Below, piece after piece: positions 39,331 through 48,800 of a stretch of DNA of 64,000 bases. The notes beneath the pieces were generated by a model. It was not told where the DNA came from, did no database searches, and saw only the letters and a program-made list of their open reading frames with translations. Both the position numbers and the translations under genes were made by a program. The stretch is taken from assembly GCF_024732245.1 (NCBI RefSeq), contig NZ_CP093845.1:2666001-2730000 (forward strand), given 5' to 3'. Every line of letters begins with the position of its first letter. The stretch's first letter is position 1. Origin of the DNA: Dietzia sp. B32. GTDB lineage: Bacteria > Actinomycetota > Actinomycetes > Mycobacteriales > Mycobacteriaceae.

Positions 39331-41157
39331 TCACTTCGAGTCCCCGGCCTGAGCTTTGCGGAGATCCTCCAGTACGTGGTCGAAGAGCCCGGGTACTTCG
39401 GCTCCACCGAGTACCAGCTGCCGGTCCAGGAAGCGATTCGCCGTCTCGCAAGACGTCTCACTGACCAGCGAACATCCGTGGCAGGCAGACAGGTTAAGGT
39501 TCGTTGCTCCCTGGCGGTCGCTTTCGATGCAAACTGGATCGTTGCTGCAGACGTCGGCATCGTCTAACGCGCCGAGTAGTAGTGGAAGTAGCCGATCAGG
39601 GTGCCCGAGACGTACTAGTCCCCCCAGTGTTCCCTGGGCGTCGCCAGCAGCGGTGTAAATGAGCAGGCCAGCGGTCGGGTCCTCTCGATCTGAGCTCGCA
39701 TAAATTCGCTCTTGCAGAGATGCGGATGAGTAACCGCTTGCGAACGCTAGTCGCCGGATCATTAGGTGGGCGAGTGTGTGGATTGCCACAAATCGGGGTT
39801 CGGGCCGTTCTAACCGATGAGCCCATGAGGAAGCTTGCTGGCGCTGGAGTAGAATCTCCGCCCTAGCTTTCACCGCTGGAATCTGTTCCCACCCACTAAT
39901 GTATCCCTCGTCGAATTGGATGAAAATCCCCTCCCCGAATAATTCCACTGCGGGGTAAGTGGGATGATGGCGGCTTTCTGTTGCCAGGTCGGCAGATATG
40001 AATGCTGCTTCAGCGCTGTGGCGCCGGAAACCTGTGAGAGCCCGGACTTCGCGAACTCGGTTGACTTGTCCGAGTGCCGCCAGTGGCTTGGTGAGGGAAG
40101 GAGGGAATATCGAATCTATTGAGACCTGCCAAGAATCTACGACGAAATCCGATGCGCTGTGATCACGGCCAACTACTTTCAGCTTCTTTAGGAATGCGGC
40201 CCATTCTCCGTCTTTCAAATCTAAGACCACCGACGACGTTGACTCAGTTTCGGTGCCGTCGAGTGCCAGCGCGAGAACTTCCTCCGCTTTACAGCCCAGA
40301 TCATCCGCGATCCAGCCCGCTACCATCTCTGCCTGTGGACCGCCGTTATCTGCCACTACCTTCTCGAAATAGATATGTGCACGGATTCGATCGCGCCTAG
40401 TTGTCGATTCCGGAGCTTCTTCGGGGATGTCGAGGGCTGAGATTCGGTCGGCAATGTAGTTCCCGGTTGCACCTCGTTGGACAGCCACGAGCTGATGTTC
40501 GCACGGCTCCAGAGGGTTGCTGTCTTGCCAAGGCTGGGTTCCGTCGCAGCGAATACCGTCGCGCTTCAGCGAGCCGCTCATGACGAGATCGGTCAATGGA
40601 CGTGTGCGGCCGCAGCCGTTGCATACAACCTGCAACGATCCGAGGCCCTCGCCGCGGGTGGCAGACCGGACGAATTTTAGCTCTTTGTAGGACCGGCAGA
40701 ATCTAACGTGTTCGGTGACTCCTGGGTCGCCACCACGGTGGGTCCACATAAACCAGGGGATGTCCTGGATATGGCTGCCCTTGTCGCACACGGCGACGTA
40801 ACGCATTGGTACGAGTGCACCGCCACAGTCACAATTATTTTTCCACTTGCCCTTGTAGCGGCCAGTCGTACTCGAGAGCCTGGTGCATCGTTCACAAAAG
40901 CGCCAGGTGGGAAAACGCCAGTACAGCAATCCTCGGGTGTCCTTACCCGGGCGACCCGAGTGGGTCGGAGCTTCTCGCAGAGTGCTGCCACCAAGCCGCG
41001 AGGTGAGGCGTTCGCAGTGGATTTCCGTCGAGATCGACTTGTCCCACCATGACGTATCAGGTGCGATCAAGGATTCGCCTCTGACGTCGACGATGGAGCC
41101 GACTCCGAACGGTGAGACGGTTTCCGAGAGTCGGAGGTCATGCCTGATTCGTTCCAT
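39331..41157 (-). CDS. drmB: DrmB-like protein (DUF1998)
   Basis: 608 aa. Cys-rich zinc sites occur in the N-terminal part (RFCERCTRLS; NNCDCGGAL) and middle (CNGCGRTR). The C-terminal DUF1998 segment has GLLIYTAAGDAQGTLGGLVR and LSACHGCSLVSETSCETAN. DrmB partners the DrmA helicase in DISARM, where the complex loads on DNA and is triggered by unmethylated or free 5' ends. The ATG at 41157 has GGAGG six bases upstream and overlaps the drmA end by 20 bp, so the two are coupled. Confidence 0.85.
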   Translation of the reverse strand: MERIRHDLRLSETVSPFGVGSIVDVRGESLIAPDTSWWDKSISTEIHCERLTSRLGGSTLREAPTHSGRPGKDTRGLLYWRFPTWRFCERCTRLSSTTGRYKGKWKNNCDCGGALVPMRYVAVCDKGSHIQDIPWFMWTHRGGDPGVTEHVRFCRSYKELKFVRSATRGEGLGSLQVVCNGCGRTRPLTDLVMSGSLKRDGIRCDGTQPWQDSNPLEPCEHQLVAVQRGATGNYIADRISALDIPEEAPESTTRRDRIRAHIYFEKVVADNGGPQAEMVAGWIADDLGCKAEEVLALALDGTETESTSSVVLDLKDGEWAAFLKKLKVVGRDHSASDFVVDSWQVSIDSIFPPSLTKPLAALGQVNRVREVRALTGFRRHSAEAAFISADLATESRHHPTYPAVELFGEGIFIQFDEGYISGWEQIPAVKARAEILLQRQQASSWAHRLERPEPRFVAIHTLAHLMIRRLAFASGYSSASLQERIYASSDREDPTAGLLIYTAAGDAQGTLGGLVRLGHPDRLLPLLLGALDDADVCSNDPVCIESDRQGATNLNLSACHGCSLVSETSCETANRFLDRQLVLGGAEVPGLFDHVLEDLRKAQAGDSK

Positions 41158-44100
41158 ACTTGCCCTCCTCGTGCGGCTCACGTATTTCTACTGACACGTT
41201 TGGCTCTACGGATCGCATCGAGTCGGCGACAAGCCAGCCTTCGCCGGATTGGCCGAATCGCTTGAGGAGCGCTTTGTCCTCGGCGCGGTTCCGGTCATAA
41301 TAAAGATCCTCGCCAGCGGCGCGGGCGGCGCTAGAACGGCGGTCCCAGTCGCGCACCAGCGCCCATAATTGTGCCACGGTGTCTTCGAGTTCGGCTTCGT
41401 CGGCGCGGCATACGCGTTCAGCAAGAGCCTGCACTAACGCTGTGATTGTCGACTTCTGGCCCGGTTCCCTGAGATCAAGTCGAATGGCCGAAGAGTTGCC
41501 ACTCAGAGTCGGCGCAGAAAGTCGAACCAAGGCCACGAGGGCTCCGGCAAGTGATCTTTCTCGAGACGCCAACGACCATGGGGTGACGCTAGTGGGTTCG
41601 ACGTTTCGATAGAGTGTTTCGTGGTAACCGCGGAAAGTCTCGAAGTGGGATCGATCGCGCGCGCGGTTTGAGCGGAACAGAGTGGTTACCACCCCTCGAA
41701 CCTCTCCACGTCCGACTCGACTTGTCGCCTGTATGTACTCGGCAGTTGTCTTGGGTTGGCCGACCATCAGCATGAGGGCTAGTCGAGGGATGTCGATGCC
41801 AACTGAGAGCATATTTGACGACAAGACGACATCGATCGCCTCTTTCGAGTGGTCTACGCTCTTCTTCAGCTCGCGGAGATCATTTGGTAGCTCTGCGGGG
41901 CCACGCCTACTCGTCAGTTCGAGAACTCGGCCGGCTCGTACGGTGCGGAGTGCGATACCCAAGCGCTCAGCGCGTGGAATGAGTCGGGCGTTGACGTCGT
42001 CCACGACAAGCGTGCCGGTCCTACCGAGTTCCCGGAGGCTGTTGTGATACATGACCGCCGTCCAGTATGCGTCGCGCGTGGATTCAACCGTCGAATCTCG
42101 AGTCAAGACTTCGGGGATCTCGAGTAGAGGTGAGGCGGCAGAGACCATCGCGGACACCTGGGAGAGTGCCTGCGGCATCAGTCCGACGTAGAGACGGCCT
42201 TCCCCTGTCTTCACGGGGCGGGAGAAGAATGTCCGGTCTTCGTCCAGTCCCGACGGGGGGTAAAGCGCTACCTTGCGGCCGTACAGCCCCTTCGTTTGAT
42301 CTTCGGATGCGCGAATGGTCGCTGTTGACGCCACGATCTTGGGAGCGCTACCTCCGGCAGAGAGCAACAATTGCAAGACTGCATCGAATACGGCCACGGT
42401 CGTGCCAAGGGGGCCAGAGAGCAGGTGGAGCTCGTCTTGGATTATTAGTGACGGTTGCCGGTAGCCAGTATCCAAGCCGAGGAGCCGCCCCGCTTCTGGT
42501 TTGAACTGGAGACGGGCGAACTTGTCGACAGTAGCTAAGAGGATCGTCGGAGGGTCGGCATAAAGAGCCTCGTCCACGACCTTCAGTGGAAGCTCGCGAT
42601 AGAATTCGCACCCTGAGTTCGTACAATGAATAATTAGCTCTCGACCGATGAGTTTCACACCGTAGGCGGACCTATCGTGCGAACGTGAAGCCGGCAGCAA
42701 AGGTGTGTCGCACCACGGGCAGCTCTCGACTTGAAATTGATTTGCCTCTTCGGGATTCGCGGCTTTGTATAGCCGGTCGAGAGCGGCTTTCCCCTCGGAA
42801 ACAGTGCCGGGAGTGACTTCGTTGCCTACCCACAGCCCGATGGAGAATGGAGCCATTTTGCTAGCTAGTGGATCGGAGTGCGGGCCCGGCCTCCGTAGTA
42901 GTTCCATTGAGCAAATTAGAGCCGAAGCGCGCTGGAACTGTTGCGCAGTGAGGAGACGCAGCGTGTATCTAGTGATTACTGCGGTCCCTCCGCCGCCAGC
43001 GCCGTACTCCAGCCGCCGGCGAAATATTTCAATTGCAGCCAAGCCGAGGTATGCCTCGGTCTTTCCGCCGCCGGTCGGGAACCAGATGAGATCGACCAAC
43101 TCGCGATCATGGTGGCGCTCGTCAGTTGTCGAAGCCAGGGATACCAGAAGGAATCCAAGTTGGAAGGGGCGCCAACGGGGCTCACCGGTGGAATTGCGGA
43201 GCATCTGAAGACGCATCGACCGCATCGCGAGGGAGAACGCCGTGCGTAGGTTGTGTTGATCCTTACCGTCCAGCATTTCTACCGCCTTGCGCATCCGCTC
43301 CAGAGAGACAACGGATCGCTCGACGATTCGGCTTGCGATGTTCGCGCGCGTTCCGAAGCCAGCCACGCGCTCTTCTTGTTCAGATACCCAGGTTGCAAAG
43401 GCGCCTACGAACGCTTCAAGCGAGTCGATCACCTCGCGGCGGGAGGTGTCGATCTGCGCCAACGCCTGGAGCTTGAGTGCTTCGGCTTGTGGGGTGGCTT
43501 GTGGAAAACCGACGGTCTCGATAGCGGGGACGACGTGCGCTGGCACTGGCTCCAACCACACCCGTGTACAGACTTGTTCGTCTGCGTCCCAGTCGGCGGC
43601 CATGCCGTGACCGACCGCGTAAACCCTCCTATTCCTGTATCGAAGCCTGAGCTCGGCTGATTCGTCGTCCAGCTCGAGCGCACGAGTTGTGTTGTACTCT
43701 TCGAACACGCCACCCGCGCTCGCCCTAACCTCAAGACTGACCTGGAAGAGCGAATTGAGGGCGTCAATCCGATCGTTGCCGGAGGCCGGAGCCAACACCC
43801 GCGTGTGAACGGTGACAAGATGCCAGTCGTCAGTATCACGCCATCGAGCTCCGAGCTCGATTGGGACATCGCCAGCTGCTAGCTGCATCGGACCACCCCC
43901 GCGAGCGATCTTGACCTCGTTAAACTCAAATGGGTGACGTTCCCATCGAGGTGGCCCCCCGTCTTCAATTGCCTTGTATGTAGCACCGGCTAAGCGCACA
44001 TCGACTTCCGGACGATTGGTGATGAAGGAGATAGCCACCGATGATGGGCGCCAGTCCGCTGCAATCGGGACAGTTGCGCCGGTCTCTTCGACTTCACCCG

Positions 44101-44308
44101 CCGCGCCGACCTCCGCGGTGACTTCGTCGTGGACACCGGTGGGGCTCCCATCCTCGTCAGGGGTCTCCTCTTCACGGGGAAATAGTATTCCGACTGAATA
44201 CTGCAGGGTTGGCCGGTTAGTGAGGATCTCCTCTGGCCCGCCGTCTGGACCGAGATAGGCGGATCGCAAGTGTGCGAGTACGGCATGCTGTGCCTGAGTC
44301 AGCGTCAT
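41138..44308 (-). CDS. drmA: DrmA-like SF2 helicase
   Basis: 1056 aa. A 400-residue N-terminal domain precedes a superfamily 2 helicase core: Walker A WFPTGGGKTEAYLGL (Lys416), DEAH-like box QDELHLL (Asp625 to His628), motif III ASTATI, and motif VI QATSRVGRGE. A Cys4 zinc motif (CPWCDTPLL; CTNSGCEF) lies between motifs I and II. This arrangement matches the DISARM helicase DrmA. ATG at 44308 overlaps the upstream stop (ATGA). Confidence 0.88.
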   Translation of the reverse strand: MTLTQAQHAVLAHLRSAYLGPDGGPEEILTNRPTLQYSVGILFPREEETPDEDGSPTGVHDEVTAEVGAAGEVEETGATVPIAADWRPSSVAISFITNRPEVDVRLAGATYKAIEDGGPPRWERHPFEFNEVKIARGGGPMQLAAGDVPIELGARWRDTDDWHLVTVHTRVLAPASGNDRIDALNSLFQVSLEVRASAGGVFEEYNTTRALELDDESAELRLRYRNRRVYAVGHGMAADWDADEQVCTRVWLEPVPAHVVPAIETVGFPQATPQAEALKLQALAQIDTSRREVIDSLEAFVGAFATWVSEQEERVAGFGTRANIASRIVERSVVSLERMRKAVEMLDGKDQHNLRTAFSLAMRSMRLQMLRNSTGEPRWRPFQLGFLLVSLASTTDERHHDRELVDLIWFPTGGGKTEAYLGLAAIEIFRRRLEYGAGGGGTAVITRYTLRLLTAQQFQRASALICSMELLRRPGPHSDPLASKMAPFSIGLWVGNEVTPGTVSEGKAALDRLYKAANPEEANQFQVESCPWCDTPLLPASRSHDRSAYGVKLIGRELIIHCTNSGCEFYRELPLKVVDEALYADPPTILLATVDKFARLQFKPEAGRLLGLDTGYRQPSLIIQDELHLLSGPLGTTVAVFDAVLQLLLSAGGSAPKIVASTATIRASEDQTKGLYGRKVALYPPSGLDEDRTFFSRPVKTGEGRLYVGLMPQALSQVSAMVSAASPLLEIPEVLTRDSTVESTRDAYWTAVMYHNSLRELGRTGTLVVDDVNARLIPRAERLGIALRTVRAGRVLELTSRRGPAELPNDLRELKKSVDHSKEAIDVVLSSNMLSVGIDIPRLALMLMVGQPKTTAEYIQATSRVGRGEVRGVVTTLFRSNRARDRSHFETFRGYHETLYRNVEPTSVTPWSLASRERSLAGALVALVRLSAPTLSGNSSAIRLDLREPGQKSTITALVQALAERVCRADEAELEDTVAQLWALVRDWDRRSSAARAAGEDLYYDRNRAEDKALLKRFGQSGEGWLVADSMRSVEPNVSVEIREPHEEGKYGTNQA

Positions 44309-45837
44309 TCGCCAGTCCTCCCTCTCACTGTAATTTCTTTGACCATCCGCTGCAGTCTCCGGCGATCTTCCTTGGTGATGACGATGTGAAGGGACACCCG
44401 GGCGCGTGTCACTGCTACGTAGAAGCGTGCTGTTCCGACAGAGTCAAACTCTGAGGGAAGGTTGCACACGATTACGTGCTCTGCTTCCAGTCCCTTGGCA
44501 TAACGCGGGCTTACAACTTTGAAGTCGAGCGGGCTTTGAAACGGTTTAGATTCGCTAGCTACATCGATGATCCATACCGAAGCTCTTGCTACACCGCTCT
44601 CGACTAAGGTAGCGGCGACCGTTTCACCATCTGTCACTCCGGAACTCTCTGGGACGGTAACCCATTGGACCTTTTCTCCGTGGACAATGCCAGGGTCTCC
44701 GACATCGGCGCCAAGGTACTCTTGAACAATGTGAACTATTGCCTGGGTGTTCCGGACATTCAGATCCAAGTCGACCCAGATTGCTTCGGTCCCCAGCAGC
44801 TCAACGACGTCTGGGTCGTAGGAGCCGTCGACGTGGGCCTGGTTGTTCTGATCGAGGAACATGCGCCACCGACCCTGCACTCTCCCACCGGCGACCACTT
44901 GATCGATTTTGTCCATAGCGTTCGCGGTCATCATGTCCTGTGCTTCGTCGACGAGGACGACGTCATAGCGATGATCCGTGTCTAGTGCGTCGAACGGAAT
45001 GACATCTATGCGGGTGCCGACGAGATAGTTTGTAAAGAACAGCGTTAGGCTGGGTGACTTGAATGTAATCAGGACCGACTTGCCTCTATCGCTCTCCTGT
45101 TTGGCTGCTTCAATCAGGACAAGAGACTTTCCCGTGCCGGCGCCTCCAGCGACCAGCAACCGGTCGTTGCGGGACAATGCAGCGAGGACTCGCGCCTGCC
45201 CACTGGTAGCGCGATTCTGCTCTTCGATCACCGCTCCCCGCTGAGCGTCAATTACCGGCATACGCGTGAACTCTCCGAACAAGCGAGTCCGAAGATCGTG
45301 TACGCGGGCGGGGCGTTGTCTCGGCGGGCAGGACTGGGCCTCCGCGACGATCGCATTAAGCGCGGCCGCAATGCCTTCGCCAGACATGTTCGGAAGCGCA
45401 AGCCAGTGAGTCCGCTTCCATCCGATGTCGTCGGGTGGCGAATCGATATCGGGCGTGACCACACACGCTTGATACGGGAACCATCCGAGATTGTCTTTTC
45501 GTAATATCTCGCGCAAAGCGTGTGCAGCCGATTGGGCCTGCTCCATCGGAGAAGACGACAACTTATGCCAGTCATTGTGACGATCGACGGAGTACCAGGT
45601 GCCATCGTGCTTCCGGACTCCGCCGCCCTTGACCTCGACGACGACGACAGTACGCTTCCACAGAATGACGAAGTCAGCTTCTGCCTGCTGTTTGTAACGA
45701 TGTTCTCGCAGCCGTACTGAATGAAAGGCGACGGCGTCAGTGTCACCTTCGGTCCTTTGGAGGAGGCGGGCAAACGTTCGTTCGGCATTACTCTCAGCGC
45801 GACGCTCGATGTCGGCCAATGAAGGGACAAGGATCAT
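44305..45837 (-). CDS. NERD nuclease domain fused to a UvrD-type SF1 helicase
   Basis: 510 aa. The N-terminal NERD domain shows the restriction-fold pattern ADFVILW (Asp55), then VVEVK (Glu68, Lys70). The helicase part follows: Walker A GGAGTGKS at 231-238, LVDEAQD at 297-301 and the C-terminal FYVAVTRAR motif. A nuclease that works with an SF1 motor is implied. It is not one of the standard DISARM components. It overlaps both neighbours by ATGA (45834-45837 and 44305-44308), so it is translationally locked into this operon. Confidence 0.85.
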   Translation of the reverse strand: MILVPSLADIERRAESNAERTFARLLQRTEGDTDAVAFHSVRLREHRYKQQAEADFVILWKRTVVVVEVKGGGVRKHDGTWYSVDRHNDWHKLSSSPMEQAQSAAHALREILRKDNLGWFPYQACVVTPDIDSPPDDIGWKRTHWLALPNMSGEGIAAALNAIVAEAQSCPPRQRPARVHDLRTRLFGEFTRMPVIDAQRGAVIEEQNRATSGQARVLAALSRNDRLLVAGGAGTGKSLVLIEAAKQESDRGKSVLITFKSPSLTLFFTNYLVGTRIDVIPFDALDTDHRYDVVLVDEAQDMMTANAMDKIDQVVAGGRVQGRWRMFLDQNNQAHVDGSYDPDVVELLGTEAIWVDLDLNVRNTQAIVHIVQEYLGADVGDPGIVHGEKVQWVTVPESSGVTDGETVAATLVESGVARASVWIIDVASESKPFQSPLDFKVVSPRYAKGLEAEHVIVCNLPSEFDSVGTARFYVAVTRARVSLHIVITKEDRRRLQRMVKEITVRGRTGE

Positions 45838-48800
45838 TCCCGTTGTTCCTTCCAGAGTTCCTCATATTCACGATAGCCGAGGAAGTCGTTCATGGCTCCC
45901 CAGTTGTCGGCGACGTCGACAATTAGGCATTCTTCCTTTCCGCCGTTACCTTTTCCTCTCAATCCACGGCCCGCCATTTGGATATAGGCGCTTGGGCTGA
46001 ATGTGGGTCGCGCTATGTAAAGTGCGCGCACTCCCGGGGCATCAAAACCTTGGGCCAAGAGATCGCAGTTTGCCAAGACCTGGATTTCCCCATCTTTAAA
46101 TCGTTTAATGACGTCGCGCCTTTCCTGGCGTCCGGTTTGGCCGCTAACGGACGCAGCCTTGACGTTACGGTAGCGAAGTGAAGCGGCTAAAACCTGAGCG
46201 GAGAGCACGCTTGGCGTGAACACGAGGATGGGCCACTCGGGATCCTGGCCAAGAATGTGTTCAACCAGTATCTTCATGCGCGCTTCCGAGCGCCCGATCT
46301 TCTCGTAGAGGCTCTTGTCGATTAGAGGGCGACTTTGGGAAAGTGCGTGACTCTCCTGAATGCTATCTGGGATCTCTATACCTTGGAGAATTTCGTGTTG
46401 AACCTTGGCGAGCACCCCAATGCGGACGAGCTCTGCGTAGGCCCCGCTCTCGAAGGCTGCGAGGCGTTTCCGACCAAATCGAGCGGCTAGTGATTCGGTC
46501 GCTTTCTTCATCTCGGAGGCACTTCCCTTGAACGGGGTAGCGGACAACCCGACAAGCGGCCTTTCCCAGTTGCGGCCACCGACACCCAGCCAGTTAAGAA
46601 TCCGGGTATAACGGGTGGAGTCGCCTGCGCGATGTGCCTCATCGATGAATACTGCTGTCGGCTTCGATAGCCACTCGTACTCGGGCTTTTCGATTACCTC
46701 TTCGAGCTGGGCATCGGTGGCTACTATAACGCTGAGTTCGGTATCCGGTTCGTGTACTTTATTGCTTGACCACAGACGTCCGATCGTCAATGGGCGAACG
46801 TCCCCTATGTAGCGCCACACCTCCTCGAAAGTCTGGACTGCCTGCTCGCAGAGTTCGGCCGACTGTGCGATCCAAAGAATTGTTCCGCTGAGCACCTCGT
46901 CGACGAACAGGCGCAACGCCGTCTGGGTCGCCACGCGTGTCTTTCCCGCCCCGGTCGGTAGCTCCACCATTGCCTTCTGGCTGGGCCCGGCATCCGACGG
47001 CTGAGTCAGGACAACGCGCAGCTCCTCGCTTATCCTTTTCTGATAGCTATGAAGTGGGCCAAGTTCTACAGCGCCAGGTACGACAAACTCCACTGGCCGG
47101 GGTTGGTTTCGCTGGCCCGCGAACTTGGAGTCGAAGCCCATTCTGCGGACCCAGGTAATCGCAGCCGGAAGGCCGGCCCACTCGCGAGGGACATCCTTGA
47201 AGCCCTCAGCGCGGAATCGGTCGGCGAGAATCTTCAGGGAATCGGAGCCGTAGACCGTCAGAAACAGATCTGCTACCGACGTACGCTTGTCAACTAGGTC
47301 TTGAGCAGCCAGAGCAGACCAAAGGCCACTGGGCAAGGCTTCCCGGAGGTCATCAGGGCCGATATACAGATCGAGTCGTTCTGCGTCCGTTGCGGCTGAC
47401 TTAGCTCTCACACGGAGCTGCTCTAGGTGGTGGTCCAAGCCGACCTTCAAGATCGAGTCAATCTGTGCATTGTCGAAATGCAACCCGAATGCTTCACTGA
47501 TGAAGCGTAGTACCTGATGCTCACTTGCTTCATTAGCTACGAAAAAATCAAACCCGTCAATGTGCCATGGGACTGGCTGGTCTTCGACGCCATCTTCTGT
47601 GGTGACGCGCTTTGCGATCATTTCGGCCCGGGAAAGCTTGACGTTCTCGAGATGCTGCGACCCCATTTGATTCCGGAGTCCGGTGAAGAGGTCGAGAACG
47701 GGTTCGCTCGATTGGGTTCCTTCGATAATCATGGAGAACGAAAAGCTCTCTTCGAAGCTGCGGCAACCCACGAGCTGCACCAGATCAGTCGCGTCTTCCG
47801 GAGTCGCCCGCAAGAACGCACGTTCTCGGGACCGGAGGAAGTCCGCTTGTTCGTCGTTAGTGGCGATGAACACGGTTTCAGGTGCCCGCGCTTCCAAAGT
47901 GCGGCGGACGCGGGCGGGAATACTCGCGGGAATGGCATTGGCGAACGCAGAGCGTGTCGCGGCGAGCACGAACTCGACAAGCACCTCGTCGTCGACCGGT
48001 GCCGGAAAAACGGGGCTTTCGAGCATCTCCCGGAAGACGTGCCTCGGTACGTCAGAGAGCTCGTCGGGGAGACTGAGGGAATCCATCGGCTTTCGCGGAC
48101 CCTTATAGAGCGGGAGAAGTGGCTCGTATCGAACCAAGGACGGCGCGACCACGTCCGACGGGGGACGGTGGCCGCGGGTCGACCTCACCAGCCCCGCGGC
48201 TTTGACCGCCCACCGGGACGGGGAATGCAGGGTAAAAGTGCGGCCGGACTCGATGTCGTCAGCCGTCCACGGCTGGTCATCCAGAGTTAGCAGGCCAGTT
48301 GTCCAGGTTTCTCTCAAGCGGGAGCCAGCGGAGCTGTCTCGGAGCATGAACAATACTGAGAACGGGCCGGGGCCCTCCGAGTGGTTAAACTCGACTGCCT
48401 CGACCGGCCGTTCTCCGGGCGCTAAGTGTTGATTTATCCACTCGAGTGCCCAACTTTGGTATTGCGTGAAGAACGGTTCGTCCTCGACGGAGAAGTCGGC
48501 AATCGGTTCCTGCACAACTCCTATCCTGTGGGCGACTTCGGGCACACACCGGTGTCGATCAAGTAATCGGATCGTAAGCTCGCCCTCAATCTCGACGTCA
48601 AGATCAAGGACTTGCTGAGGCCATGCCCAGTCGCCGTCTCTCGTCGGCACCTTAACTAGGGATGCGCCTTCGCGCTGCATAAGGCGCGCTGCAGTGTCCG
48701 GGCGTAAGTCAAGGGCGGCATCCCACAGTTTAGCCAGGTCGGTCTCGGGCGATCGCGGGGTCAGCTTCGCGATACGGGCAGTGAGGATTGCCTGCGGGTC

